Assembly: GCA_937859835.1 (NCBI GenBank)
Contig: CALMAN010000035.1
Coordinates: 1 to 32,670 of the forward strand
Source of the DNA: an uncultured Acidipila sp.
Lineage (GTDB): Bacteria > Acidobacteriota > Terriglobia > Terriglobales > Acidobacteriaceae
Length of the DNA: 32,670 bases
Direction: 5' to 3'
Below, piece after piece: positions 23,066 through 32,391 of the stretch (its first letter is position 1; every line of letters begins with the position of its first letter). Below the pieces are notes generated by a model. The model was not told where the DNA came from. It saw nothing but the letters and a program-made list of their open reading frames with translations, and did no database searches. Both the position numbers and the translations under genes were made by a program.

Positions 23066-24070
23066 CTACTTCTCGCGATTCACAACAAAGTCCGGGACCC
23101 ACAGCAGGGCTCGCTTGTATTCCGACTCGGGCAGGCAGTCGAGCGACCGGCGGGCCCGCTCGGCATGCTTGCGCGCCACATCCATGGCGAAGTCGATGGA
23201 GCCGTGCCGATCCAGAATCGTGAGCACGTCTTGGTAGCGAAACTGCGTAAACGCTCCGTCGGCGAGTACCTGAAGGATCGCTTCGCCTTCCTCAGCCGTT
23301 GCGTGGGCGAGCGCGTGTACCAGGGCAAGGGTCGCCTTGCCCTCGCGCAGATCGCTGGCCACCGGCTTGCCCAGGATGGCTTCCTCCGAGGTGAGGTCGA
23401 GCACATCATCGACGACCTGAAACGCCAGGCCGAGCGCGTGTCCGTACTCGGCCAGGCACTCTTCGGTGAGCCGGTCTGCGCCGGCCAGCACCGCGCCCAG
23501 CCGCATGGACACTTCAAACAGGCAGGCCGTTTTGCGGTAGATCAGCTCGTTGTATTCGCTTTCTGACACCGGGCGGCCCAGCTTTTCGGCCTGCAGCAGC
23601 TCGCCCTCGACCATTACCTGGGTCAGCCCGATCAGCAGTTCCAGGACGCGAAAGTTGCGCTCGTTCAACGCGACGCGAAAGGCCTGCATGTACAGCCAGT
23701 CGCCGGCCAGCACGCAGCGCGAGTTGCCCCAGGTCGTGTTCGGCGAAGGCCGCCCACGTCGCAGCTCCGCCCCATCGATGATGTCGTCGTGGACCAGCGT
23801 GGCCGTGTGCACCATCTCCACGACCGCGCCCAACCGGTGCATCGCCGAACCCGAGTACCCCAGGCTGCGGCAGGCCAGCAGCAGCAGGGAAGGCCGCAGC
23901 CGCTTGCCGCCGCTTTCTCGCAGGTAGCCGGTGATCTCGGTGATGGCGGCCACGGTGGAAACAGCATCCCGGCCGAACTCCCGCTCAATGGCAAGGAGAT
24001 CGTGGTGCAGGAGATCGAAGACCTCCTTCGCCGTCGCTACCGCTGCTGTGCCCACTCGTTCTCCTGCCAT
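23066..24070 (-). CDS. Long-chain polyprenyl diphosphate synthase
   Basis: Adds isopentenyl diphosphate units to an allylic primer, making the side chain of a quinone or a similar long prenyl chain. The 334-residue protein has GGKRLRPSLLLLA, the first aspartate-rich motif LVHDDIIDGAELRRGRPS and the second FQVVDDVLDLTS. Ala and Thr occupy positions -5 and -4 before the first DD, small residues that allow a long product; this points to a hepta- or octaprenyl type rather than a farnesyl or geranylgeranyl synthase. Start ATG 24070, or GTG 24085; neither has a good ribosome-binding site. It is the last gene of the metG-tatD-yajQ run, 58 bp after yajQ. Confidence 0.93.
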   Translation of the reverse strand: MAGERVGTAAVATAKEVFDLLHHDLLAIEREFGRDAVSTVAAITEITGYLRESGGKRLRPSLLLLACRSLGYSGSAMHRLGAVVEMVHTATLVHDDIIDGAELRRGRPSPNTTWGNSRCVLAGDWLYMQAFRVALNERNFRVLELLIGLTQVMVEGELLQAEKLGRPVSESEYNELIYRKTACLFEVSMRLGAVLAGADRLTEECLAEYGHALGLAFQVVDDVLDLTSEEAILGKPVASDLREGKATLALVHALAHATAEEGEAILQVLADGAFTQFRYQDVLTILDRHGSIDFAMDVARKHAERARRSLDCLPESEYKRALLWVPDFVVNREK

Positions 24071-24128
24071 AGCTGATGCGCGCACCTGCCGGTCCGAGGC
24101 AAAGCGGCTTGGATCGCGCCAAAAGTTC

Positions 24129-24632
24129 CTAGTTGGTGCGGAAGTTGGTGAACTGCATGTCGATGCCGAAATCGTGTCCCTTCAGCAGCGCGATCGCCTC
24201 CTGTAGAGTATCGCGATCTTTTCCGGTGATCCGGACGGTGTCGCCCTGGATGGTGGCCTGCACTTTTTTCTTCGAGTCCTTGACGACCCGCACGATCTCC
24301 TTGGCCTTGTCGGTGGCGATGCCCTGCTTGAGCGTCACCTTCTGCCGCACGCTTGAACCCGCGGCCGGCTCGACCTTGCCATATTCGATGGACTTGACCG
24401 AGATGCCGCGCTTGATCAGCTTCTGCTCCAGGATCTGCGTCACTGCTTCAAGCTTGTAGTTGTCGGCCGAGGCCAGCTCCAGGCCTTTTTCATCACTGTC
24501 GAGCTTGATGGTCGATTTGGAGTCCTTGAGATCAAAGCGGGCGTTTACTTCCTTGGTCGCCTGGTCGATCGCGTTCTTCACTTCCTGGATTTCGACTTTC
24601 GAGGCGATATCAAAAGAGTTGTCAGCGGCCAT
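24129..24632 (-). CDS. yajQ: YajQ-family nucleotide-binding protein
   Basis: A 167-residue cytosolic protein with the full family pattern: NSFDIASKVEIQEVKNAID, ARFDLKDSKSTI, GISVKSIEYGKVEPA and the end LKGHDFGIDMQFTNFR. Some members bind cyclic di-GMP and act as its receptor (shown for a Xanthomonas homologue); others have been tied to RNA or to phage transcription. Its presence 9 kb from a c-di-GMP enzyme is suggestive only, since yajQ is widespread. It lies 39 bp after tatD and is read in the same direction. Confidence 0.95.
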   Translation of the reverse strand: MAADNSFDIASKVEIQEVKNAIDQATKEVNARFDLKDSKSTIKLDSDEKGLELASADNYKLEAVTQILEQKLIKRGISVKSIEYGKVEPAAGSSVRQKVTLKQGIATDKAKEIVRVVKDSKKKVQATIQGDTVRITGKDRDTLQEAIALLKGHDFGIDMQFTNFRTN

Positions 24633-24671
24633 GGCGTTTCGGCTCCGGGCATCAGGATGGGTCCGCTTCTA

Positions 24672-25544
<873 letters not shown>

Positions 25545-25570
25545 GGCAGCGGTCCTCTTTTCCGGTGGCG

Positions 25571-27757
25571 CTACTTCAGCCGTGCGCCCAGTTCTACCTC
25601 GTCCAGAAAACCCGCCAGCGCCGGCTTTCCCCGCTCGCCCAGCGAGGCCGCGACGACCATGCCGTTCGACTCAAGGCCGCGCAGCTTGCGGGGCGCGAGA
25701 TTGGCGACAATCACCACTTTGCGGCCAACAAGCGCCTCGGGCGCATAGGTTTCAGCAATGCCGGCCAGGATCTGGCGGCGCTCGTAACCCAGGTCGACCT
25801 CCAGGCGCAGCAGCTTGTCGGCCTTGGGCACACGCTCGGCGACCAGGATCTGCGCGACCCGGAGCTCAACCTTCATGAAGTCGTCGATGGTGATCTGCGG
25901 CAGCGCGTCCGGCTTCGGCGCCCCTGCGCCGGCAAGCACCTCGCTGGCGCTCACCATCTCGATGGGCGCGGGCGCAGCGATCTGGCCAACCAGGGCTGCG
26001 TCTTCAAACGATTGCAGTCCCGGCTCAAAAACGCCCAGGGGCAGGGGCCCGGTGGGCACCTGATCGGGTGTCAGCACAATGGACGGCGATTGCGGCAGCG
26101 CTGGGTTGAGCGAGGCAAAGACCGGATCGGACGGCGCGGGCACGGCCTCGGGCGCCTGGGGGTTCGTGTCAGGTTTGGCCGCAGGCGCGGTTTTTGTGTT
26201 TTCCAGTTCCATAGCTTGCATCCTTTCGGCCGCATCCTTGTCCGCACGGGGAAAGACCGGACCCAGTGCGCCCAAGCGTGTGCCCGGCTGGAGGCCTCCC
26301 CAGCTCAGATGCCGGAGATCCGCCTGCTTGATCTCGCCGAGGCCAAGCTGCGCCCAGACTTTGGCCGCGGCCTCGGGGATCACGGGGTAGACGAGCGCGG
26401 TGAGGATGCGGATGGCCTCGGCGGCTGTGTAGAGAATGCCTGAACGCCACACGGCTTCATCCTTCTCCGAAATGTGCGCGGGTCGCTTCCAGGGAGTGTT
26501 CGCACTCAGAAAGCCGTCTACGCTGGTGATGTAGGCCCAGGCGGCTTCAAGAGCCTTTGAGAAGTTCAACCCCTGGAACTCACCCGCAACGGCGTCGATT
26601 GTCATACCCGCCTGGTCTCCTATCACCGGGTCAGACGCGCCGTCCGGCACAACGCCCTCGCAGTACTTCACGATCATCGCAAGCGTGCGGCTCACCAGGT
26701 TGCCGTAGCCGTTTGCCAGGTCCGCGTTGTAGCGGCCCACCAGCGCGTCGAAGGAAAACGAACCATCCTGCCCAAACACGATCTCGCGCAGCAGAAAGTA
26801 GCGCAGCGCGTCGGCGCCAAGCACGGCCAGGATCGTCTCAGCGCGCACGATGTTGCCGCGCGACTTGGACATCTTCGACTGCTCGAACAGCAGCCAGCCG
26901 TGAGCCACCACGGCCCTGGGCAGAGGGAGCCCGGCCGCCATCAGGAACGCGGGCCAGTACACGCAGTGAAAGCGGGAAATCTCCTTACCGATGACGTGCA
27001 ACTGCGCGGGCCAGAACTTCCCAAACAGCGATTCGTCGTCAGACCCGTAGCCGAGCGCCGTGATGTAGTTCGCCAGCGCATCGAGCCACACGTAGATCAC
27101 GTGCGACGGGTCGCCCGGCACCGGGATGCCCCACTTGAAGCTGGTGCGCGAAACAGAAAGGTCGCGCAGACCCCCGCGAACAAACGCGAGCACTTCGTTG
27201 CGACGCGTTTCCGGCTGGATGAAGTCAGGCTGCTCGGCATAAAGCGTTAGCAACCTGTTTTCAAACGCCGACAGCTTGAAGAAGTAGTTCTCCTCGCTCA
27301 CGGTTTCTGTGGTTCGGCCGCAGTCGGGGCAGGGCGCGCCCGGACCGGCCTCGACGTACAACTCATCCCACACGCAGTACTGGCCCGTGTAGGTGCCCTT
27401 GTACAGGAATCCGCGCTCCTTCAAAACATTCCAAAGCTTTGCGACGCCGCGCTTGTGCCGGTCCTCGGTGGTGCGGATGAAGTCGTCGTAGCTAAGCCCC
27501 ATCCGGTCCCACAAACCGCGGAACTCAGCAGAAACCTGGTCGGTAAACTGCTGCGGCGCGGTGCCCGCGTTGGCTGCCGAGCGCTCAATCTTCTGCCCGT
27601 GCTCATCGGTGCCGGTCAGGAACCAGACCTCCTCGCCGAGCGCGCGACGCCGCCGCGCAATCACATCGGCCACCACGGTTGTGTAGGTGTGACCAATGTG
27701 CGGGCGCGCGTTGACGTAGTAGATCGGGGTGGATAGATAGAAGGCTCTGCTGGGCAT
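25571..27757 (-). CDS. metG: Methionyl-tRNA synthetase with C-terminal tRNA-binding domain
   Basis: Charges tRNA-Met. The 728-residue protein has the HIGH-type motif in NARPHIGHTYTT, the KMSKS motif in EQSKMSKSRGN, the anticodon domain and, after a Pro/Ala-rich linker of about 90 residues, the EMAP/Trbp111-like tRNA-binding domain (ITIDDFMKVELRVAQI, GRKVVIVANLAPRKLRG, SNGMVVAA). The zinc knuckle reads YCVWDE ... PCPDCG, so one usual cysteine is Trp-Asp; I think this form occurs in related bacteria. ATG 27757 is chosen because GGGAG lies 10 nt upstream; a TTG at 27766 is in frame. Divergent from argS. Confidence 0.97.
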   Translation of the reverse strand: MPSRAFYLSTPIYYVNARPHIGHTYTTVVADVIARRRRALGEEVWFLTGTDEHGQKIERSAANAGTAPQQFTDQVSAEFRGLWDRMGLSYDDFIRTTEDRHKRGVAKLWNVLKERGFLYKGTYTGQYCVWDELYVEAGPGAPCPDCGRTTETVSEENYFFKLSAFENRLLTLYAEQPDFIQPETRRNEVLAFVRGGLRDLSVSRTSFKWGIPVPGDPSHVIYVWLDALANYITALGYGSDDESLFGKFWPAQLHVIGKEISRFHCVYWPAFLMAAGLPLPRAVVAHGWLLFEQSKMSKSRGNIVRAETILAVLGADALRYFLLREIVFGQDGSFSFDALVGRYNADLANGYGNLVSRTLAMIVKYCEGVVPDGASDPVIGDQAGMTIDAVAGEFQGLNFSKALEAAWAYITSVDGFLSANTPWKRPAHISEKDEAVWRSGILYTAAEAIRILTALVYPVIPEAAAKVWAQLGLGEIKQADLRHLSWGGLQPGTRLGALGPVFPRADKDAAERMQAMELENTKTAPAAKPDTNPQAPEAVPAPSDPVFASLNPALPQSPSIVLTPDQVPTGPLPLGVFEPGLQSFEDAALVGQIAAPAPIEMVSASEVLAGAGAPKPDALPQITIDDFMKVELRVAQILVAERVPKADKLLRLEVDLGYERRQILAGIAETYAPEALVGRKVVIVANLAPRKLRGLESNGMVVAASLGERGKPALAGFLDEVELGARLK

Positions 27758-27772
27758 GAGGGGCAAACTCCC

Positions 27773-27801
27773 ATCTTAGGAGGGCCCCGGGGGAGCGTCA
27801 A
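27773..27801 (-). promoter_or_regulatory. Sigma-70-type promoter of metG
   Basis: On the minus strand TTGACG (27801-27796) is followed by a 17-bp spacer and TAAGAT (27778-27773), the best promoter match found in the window. Transcription would start near 27766, only about 9 nt before the ATG at 27757 and on the in-frame TTG at 27766. The GGGAG that looks like a ribosome-binding site (27772-27768) would then lie at or before the transcript start. Confidence 0.6.
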
Positions 27802-27812
27802 ACCTCCGGGGC
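27784..27812. promoter_or_regulatory. GC-rich inverted repeat in the metG-argS divergent spacer
   Basis: GCCCCGGGGG (27784-27793) and CCTCCGGGGC (27803-27812) pair at nine of ten positions plus one wobble, around a 9-bp spacer that contains most of the metG -35 box. The repeat spans the -35 box and much of the spacer of the metG promoter, so it could be an operator. It is not in the predicted metG mRNA, which argues against an RNA attenuator there. Confidence 0.5.
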
Positions 27813-27824
27813 GCCGTGGACGGC

Positions 27825-27833
27825 TGGTACACT
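27825..27833 (+). promoter_or_regulatory. Extended -10 promoter candidate for argS
   Basis: TGG directly followed by TACACT gives an extended -10 element facing argS, with transcription expected near 27840 and a leader of about 39 nt. There is no clear -35 box. It has the same TGG-hexamer form as the rpsP candidate. Confidence 0.4.
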
Positions 27834-27878
27834 CAGCGGAACCGAACAGCAGTACCGAAGGGGAACGGCAGGGCACAC

Positions 27879-29855
27879 GTGTATCTGGCCGCACAACAAA
27901 GGCTCGCCGCGCGGTTGCGCGCGGTGCTACAGCAGTTGTACTCGGTCACGCCGGCTACCCTCGCCATCGAGCAGCCGCCCGAGATCCGGCTGGGCGAGTA
28001 CGCGGTGCCGGTTGCCTTTGAGCTGGCGCGTACCCTGCGCAAGGCGCCTCGCGCGATCGCCGCCGAGATGGTTGCGGCGCTGGGCGCGGTCGAAGGCTTC
28101 GCCTCCTTTGAGGTTGCGGGCGCCGGCTATATCAATGCCCGGCTCGACCGCGCTGCCGCCGTCCGTTCCCTTGCCGCCGGGGTTCCCGACGCGCGCGCAC
28201 ACGCTCCCGGCCATGCGCTGGTTGAGCACACCAGCATCAATCCGAACAAGGCCGCGCATGTGGGCCACCTGCGCAATGCGATCCTTGGCGACACGTTTGT
28301 GCGCCTGCTGCGCGCGACCGGCGACCGCGTGTCCGTGCAGAACTATATCGACAACACCGGCGTGCAGGTGGCGGACATTGTGGTAGGCCTCGAAAACTTG
28401 CTGGGGCTTTCGCTCGACGGGGTGGAAGGCTGGATCGCGGGGCTGCGCGAGCCGATCGACTATGCCTGCTGGGACCTGTACGCGCGCACCTCGCAGTGGT
28501 ACACAGCGGGCTCGCCTGAGGAGAACGCCGCGCGCAAGCAGTTGCGGCTCACCACCCTGCACCGCCTGGAGGAGGGTGGGAACCAGACGGCCGCAATCGC
28601 CGAGCGCGTGGCGACCGCCATTGTGCGCAGGCACCTGGAAACCATGCTGCGGCTCGGCATCGAGTACGACCTGCTGCCGCGGGAAAGCGAAATCCTGCAC
28701 CTGCATTTTTGGGATGCGGCCTTTGCGCAGCTCAAGGAGAAGGAGGTGTTGCGGCTCGAAACCGCGGGTAAGAACGCCGGCTGCTGGGTGATGCGCAGGG
28801 CAGGCACCGAGCCCGCCGCCGGAGAGGCCGAGATCGACGAGGACGCAAAGGTCATTGTGCGCTCCAACGGCACCGTGACCTATGTCGGCAAGGACATCGC
28901 GTATCACCTTTGGAAGTTCGGGCTGCTGGGCCGCGATTTCGGCTACCTGCCTTTTTTCCCCTACGCGGACCATACCTGCTGGATCACAGCGGTCGCAGGC
29001 GAGCCCGAGCACCCGCACTTCGGAGGCGCCGACGCAATCTACAACGTCATCGACGCACGCCAAAGCGATCCGCAGGCCAACGTGATCGAGGCCATGCGCG
29101 GGCTTGGCTACGCCGAGCAGGCCGCGCACTACACTCATTTCTCCTACGAGATGGTGGCGCTGACCCCGCGCTGTGCGCTGGAGCTGGGCTACGCGGTAGC
29201 CGAGGAGGACCGCGGACGCGCCTATATCGAAGTGTCGGGCCGCAAGGGATTCGGTGTAAAAGCCGATGACCTGATCGAGCGACTGCTGGCCGCGACCCGG
29301 GCTGAAGTGGAGGCCCGCAACCCGGAGCTCGGCGAGCTGGAGCGCGAGCAGACGGCGCAGCAGATCGCAGTGGGCGCGCTGCGCTACTTCATGCTCAAGT
29401 TCACGCGCAACACGGTGATCGCGTTTGACTTCAAGGACGCGCTTGCCTTTGAAGGCGAGACCGGCCCGTACCTGCAGTACGCCGTCGTGCGCACCCGTTC
29501 CATCTTTCGCAAGGCTGGCGTCACCCCCGTAGCGGCCCTCGCGGCAGCAGCTTCGCCCGACGCGGCCCGGTACCTGCAAGGCGAGCAGGGCGACAGCATC
29601 TGGCAGGTGTGGCTGCGCGCCGCCAAAACCGGCCTGGTGCTGCAGCAATGCCGCGAAACGGCCGAGCCCGCGCACCTGGCGCGGCACTGCTTCCAGCTTG
29701 CGCAGGACTTTTCTGCTTTCTACCGCAAGCACCACATCCTGACCGAGGAAGACCCGGCGCGCAAGGCCCTGCTGCTGGCAACGGCAGCCATCACCGAGCA
29801 AACGCTGGTACGCTCGCTCGCCGTGCTCGGCATGGAGGCGCCGGACGTCATGTAG
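27879..29855 (+). CDS. argS: Arginyl-tRNA synthetase
   Basis: Charges tRNA-Arg. The 658-residue protein has the N-terminal additional domain, the HIGH-type motif in NPNKAAHVGHLRNAI, VSVQNYIDNTGVQVAD, the KMSK-equivalent region EVSGRKGFGVKADDL and the C-terminal anticodon domain with DALAFEGETGPYLQYA. It is longer than the roughly 580 residues of the E. coli enzyme, mainly through insertions in the catalytic part. GTG 27879 has AGGG 5 nt upstream; the frame is open to ATG 27816, but those 21 residues are unlike the family. No arginine biosynthesis gene is near. Confidence 0.96.
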   Translation: MYLAAQQRLAARLRAVLQQLYSVTPATLAIEQPPEIRLGEYAVPVAFELARTLRKAPRAIAAEMVAALGAVEGFASFEVAGAGYINARLDRAAAVRSLAAGVPDARAHAPGHALVEHTSINPNKAAHVGHLRNAILGDTFVRLLRATGDRVSVQNYIDNTGVQVADIVVGLENLLGLSLDGVEGWIAGLREPIDYACWDLYARTSQWYTAGSPEENAARKQLRLTTLHRLEEGGNQTAAIAERVATAIVRRHLETMLRLGIEYDLLPRESEILHLHFWDAAFAQLKEKEVLRLETAGKNAGCWVMRRAGTEPAAGEAEIDEDAKVIVRSNGTVTYVGKDIAYHLWKFGLLGRDFGYLPFFPYADHTCWITAVAGEPEHPHFGGADAIYNVIDARQSDPQANVIEAMRGLGYAEQAAHYTHFSYEMVALTPRCALELGYAVAEEDRGRAYIEVSGRKGFGVKADDLIERLLAATRAEVEARNPELGELEREQTAQQIAVGALRYFMLKFTRNTVIAFDFKDALAFEGETGPYLQYAVVRTRSIFRKAGVTPVAALAAAASPDAARYLQGEQGDSIWQVWLRAAKTGLVLQQCRETAEPAHLARHCFQLAQDFSAFYRKHHILTEEDPARKALLLATAAITEQTLVRSLAVLGMEAPDVM

Positions 29856-29870
29856 CGCACCGCCCAAGAC

Positions 29871-29900
29871 TGGCCCGGCTTATGCTGGTCCGGCTTATGA
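29871..29900 (+). repeat. 15-bp tandem duplication upstream of the Uma2 gene
   Basis: TGGCCCGGCTTATGC (29871-29885) is followed at once by TGGTCCGGCTTATGA (29886-29900), differing at two bases. It lies 19 bp before the ATG of the next gene. It contains TTATGC and TTATGA, each a weak -10-like hexamer. Confidence 0.7.
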
Positions 29901-29919
29901 TGAAGGCGTGGAGGGACCC

Positions 29920-30423
29920 ATGGCTGCGACCACCTTTGTTTCCGTCGAAGAGTACCTCCGAACCAGCTACGAGCCCGACGCGGAGTATGTGGACGGCGTC
30001 ATCGAGGAGCGGCCGATGGGCGAAGACCAGCACTCGGCCTGGCAGGTTGCCCTGACCATCTACTTCGGGTCTCGTGCGCGAGAGTGGGGAATCCGCGTTC
30101 GCCCCGAGCTCCGGACCAAGACGAGCGAGCGGCGCTACCGCATCCCGGACATTGCCATCCTGGATGCGGATGCCCCGCGCGACCCGGTTGCCATCGTGCC
30201 GCCGCTCGCCGCCTTCGAAATACTCAGCCCGGAAGACCGGCTTTCACGCCTCCTGGTCCGGCTGGCCGATTTTGAAAGCATGGGGGTAGCGGCGCTTTAC
30301 GTTGTCGACCCGGCCGACAACAGTCTGTTCCGTTACCAGGCCGGCAAGCTTGAAGTAGCAGCGGAGATTGCCCTGCGGGAACAAAGCATCGCTTTCCAGG
30401 AGCTTGTTGCGCTGCTCTGGTAG
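29920..30423 (+). CDS. Uma2-family (DUF820) restriction-endonuclease-fold protein
   Basis: A 167-residue protein of the PD-(D/E)xK nuclease fold. Visible parts: VSVEEYLRTSYEPDAEYVDGVI, RPELRTKT, Asp77 in YRIPDIAILD and Glu100 in AAFEILSPEDR, followed by LADFESMGVAALYVVDP. Where many members have a lysine after the SP loop, this one has arginines. The family is abundant in cyanobacteria and acidobacteria; its job is not known. ATG 29920 has GGAGGG 4 nt upstream. It stands alone, with a 15-bp tandem repeat before it, and is convergent with pstS. Confidence 0.88.
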   Translation: MAATTFVSVEEYLRTSYEPDAEYVDGVIEERPMGEDQHSAWQVALTIYFGSRAREWGIRVRPELRTKTSERRYRIPDIAILDADAPRDPVAIVPPLAAFEILSPEDRLSRLLVRLADFESMGVAALYVVDPADNSLFRYQAGKLEVAAEIALREQSIAFQELVALLW

Positions 30424-30470
30424 CGAGGCCACCAGAGCAGCGCAAGCCCGAAGCGCGGCTCGGCGGGCGC

Positions 30471-31556
30471 TTACTGGATTGGCTGGCCCGCCGCGGTCAG
30501 CGTCTTCAGTTGCGACTCGTCGTACTGCTTCACCCCATCCGGCAGAGGAGCGTAGTTCAGCCCGCTGGCCGTCGACTGCCCATCGTTGATGACGTACTCG
30601 ACAAAGCTCTTCAAGGCAGTCCGCTTTGCCTTGTCCGGCCCATCCTTGGGGATGATCAGAAACGTCAAGCCGGAGATGGGGTAGCCATCCGCCGTGCTGG
30701 CCGGCGGGTTCACGATGGAGTGCCGGGGGTCTTGCGCGAGCTGGGCAGAAAAGGCGCTGATGGCCGCCGTCGTGCCCGCGGCGGTCGGCGCTACATACGC
30801 GCCCGAAGCGTTGCGGATCTTCGCCTCCGGCAGGTGGTTCTGCTCCGCATAGGTCAGCTCCACATAGCCAATCGCGCCGGGGGACTGCCGCAGTTGCCCG
30901 GTCACGCCCTCGCTGCCCTTGCCGCCCAGCCCTACCGGCCACTTGACCGACTTGCCCGCGCCCACGCCTGATTTCCAGGCCGGGCTTACTGCCGAAAGAT
31001 AGTCAGTGAAGATCGCCGTGGTGCCGCTCGATTCGGCGCGGTGCACCACCAGCACCGGCAGGGTCGGGAGCTTGACGCCCGGGTTGTCCTTTGCCACGCG
31101 CGGATCGTTCCAGCTCTTGACCGTACCCAGAAACATGCCGGCCAATACCTCCGGCGAAAGCTGGATGGCTGCGGGCGCGCCCGGCAAATTGTAGGTGATG
31201 CACACCGGCCCGGCGGTTTCAGGGATCTGGATCACGCCGCCCATTGCGGGAAGCTGGTCATCGGGCAGCGCGGCATCCGAAGCGCCGAAATCAACCGTCC
31301 TGTTCTTGACCTGCTCAATCCCACCCCCCGAGCCGATCGACTGGTAGTTGATCTGCGTACCGCTGTGCGCCTGGCTGAAGCCCTGGATCCAGCGCGTCAT
31401 GACCGGATACACAAAGGTGCTGCCCGCACCGGAAAGCCGCACCGCGCCGCCGCCGTTGTCAGCATTGCCGGCGCCCGCGTTGCACGCGGAAAGGCTGCTG
31501 CAAAGGACTGCCGCGCTTGCCAGCGCAAGCCCACGTTGGAAAAGGGTGCCCACCAT
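30471..31556 (-). CDS. pstS: Phosphate-binding lipoprotein PstS
   Basis: Periplasmic phosphate receptor of the Pst ABC importer. The 361-residue precursor has a lipoprotein signal ending LSSLSAC (lipid-carrying Cys25), then VRLSGAGSTFVYPVMTRWI, YQSIGSGGGIEQV and VDFGASDAALP, the phosphate-contacting loops, AESSGTT and SPGAIGYVELTYA. ATG 31556 has AAGGAGA at the right distance; the open frame further upstream is not used. No pstC, pstA, pstB or phoU gene is in the window: convergent Uma2 lies downstream and a divergent gene upstream, so this is an orphan copy, or the transporter genes are elsewhere. Confidence 0.95.
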   Translation of the reverse strand: MVGTLFQRGLALASAAVLCSSLSACNAGAGNADNGGGAVRLSGAGSTFVYPVMTRWIQGFSQAHSGTQINYQSIGSGGGIEQVKNRTVDFGASDAALPDDQLPAMGGVIQIPETAGPVCITYNLPGAPAAIQLSPEVLAGMFLGTVKSWNDPRVAKDNPGVKLPTLPVLVVHRAESSGTTAIFTDYLSAVSPAWKSGVGAGKSVKWPVGLGGKGSEGVTGQLRQSPGAIGYVELTYAEQNHLPEAKIRNASGAYVAPTAAGTTAAISAFSAQLAQDPRHSIVNPPASTADGYPISGLTFLIIPKDGPDKAKRTALKSFVEYVINDGQSTASGLNYAPLPDGVKQYDESQLKTLTAAGQPIQ

Positions 31557-31659
31557 ACAATCTCCTTCGGTCCCTGGTGTTCGGGAACATCTTTTTCGGA
31601 CCGTGTTCAACCCTATGTTGCGGTATCGATCGCTGCGAGGAGTGCCGCAGGCAAGGAAA

Positions 31660-31676
31660 TTCACGGTTCATTTACC
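31660..31676 (+). promoter_or_regulatory. PHO-box-like element upstream of pstS
   Basis: GTTCATTTACC (31666-31676) fits ten of eleven positions of the repeat unit known for PhoP boxes of Streptomyces, and another TTCA lies 7 bp before it. It is about 105 bp upstream of the pstS start. A second full unit at the expected 11-bp spacing is missing, so this is weak and based on recalled consensus. Confidence 0.25.
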
Positions 31677-31771
31677 TGCCGCTGCGCCCGCGTGCAGCGG
31701 CAGGGGCAAGCCGGGCCTGGGCAACAGCACCGAGTGCGGGCCCGTCTACCTGTGAAGGAGAAACAGCAACC

Positions 31772-32329
31772 ATGTCACAGGAACTGGCAGGCAGGAAGGT
31801 AGCGATCCTGGCAACGGATGGATTTGAGCAGGTAGAGCTTACCGAGCCACGCAAGGCGCTGGAAGAAGCAGGCGCGCATACCGAAATCATTTCCATCAAG
31901 GACGGCGAGATCAGGGGCTGGCAGTTCACGGACTGGGGCCTGTCGCTCCCGGTCGGCAAAACAGTGGAGAACGCCAGGGTGGACGCTTACGACATGCTGC
32001 TGCTACCCGGCGGCGTGCAAAACCCGGACAAGCTGCGCCTCAACCCCGCCGCGGTCGCGTTTGCAAAGGAGTTCGTGGCATCCGGCAAGCCGGTCGCGGC
32101 CATCTGCCATGCGGCCTGGACGCTGATTGAAGCGGGCGTCGTGAAGGGAAGAACGATGACCTCGTGGCCTTCGCTGCAAACAGACCTCCGCAACGCCGGG
32201 GCCAACTGGGTGGACCAAGAGTCGGTCGTGGACGGCAACCTGATTACCAGCCGCAAGCCCGATGATCTTCCGGCCTTTAACCAGCGGCTGGTTGCCGCCT
32301 TGGTCGACAGCCCGGTGCTTGCCGGCTAG
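31772..32329 (+). CDS. PfpI/DJ-1 family protein (general stress type)
   Basis: A 185-residue protein of the DJ-1/PfpI fold. Visible residues: Glu19 in TDGFEQVEL, the nucleophile-elbow Cys112-His113 in AAICHAAW, and LLLPGGVQNPD. Members have been reported as proteases, glyoxalases or deglycases; YraA-like ones are induced by stress. Which activity applies cannot be told. ATG 31772 has AAGGAG upstream. The frame is open back to 31517 across the pstS promoter, but that part is not protein-like. It is divergent from pstS and convergent with the aminopeptidase. Confidence 0.92.
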   Translation: MSQELAGRKVAILATDGFEQVELTEPRKALEEAGAHTEIISIKDGEIRGWQFTDWGLSLPVGKTVENARVDAYDMLLLPGGVQNPDKLRLNPAAVAFAKEFVASGKPVAAICHAAWTLIEAGVVKGRTMTSWPSLQTDLRNAGANWVDQESVVDGNLITSRKPDDLPAFNQRLVAALVDSPVLAG

Positions 32330-32342
32330 AACGCCCGCAGCA

Positions 32343-32389
32343 GGAGCGGCGTTTCCCATGTCTATGCATTTCTGGGGACGCCGCGCTCC
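32343..32389. terminator. Inverted repeat between convergent genes
   Basis: GGAGCGGCGT (32343-32352) pairs with ACGCCGCGCTCC (32378-32389) with a 2-nt bulge around a 25-nt loop. It fills the 62-bp gap between two convergent genes and may end transcription from both sides. Confidence 0.4.
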
Positions 32390-32391
32390 CT

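Noticed and set aside
27927-29867. 646-codon open frame antisense to argS
   Set aside because: It mirrors argS codons in a GC-rich gene, has no domain, and argS is unmistakable.
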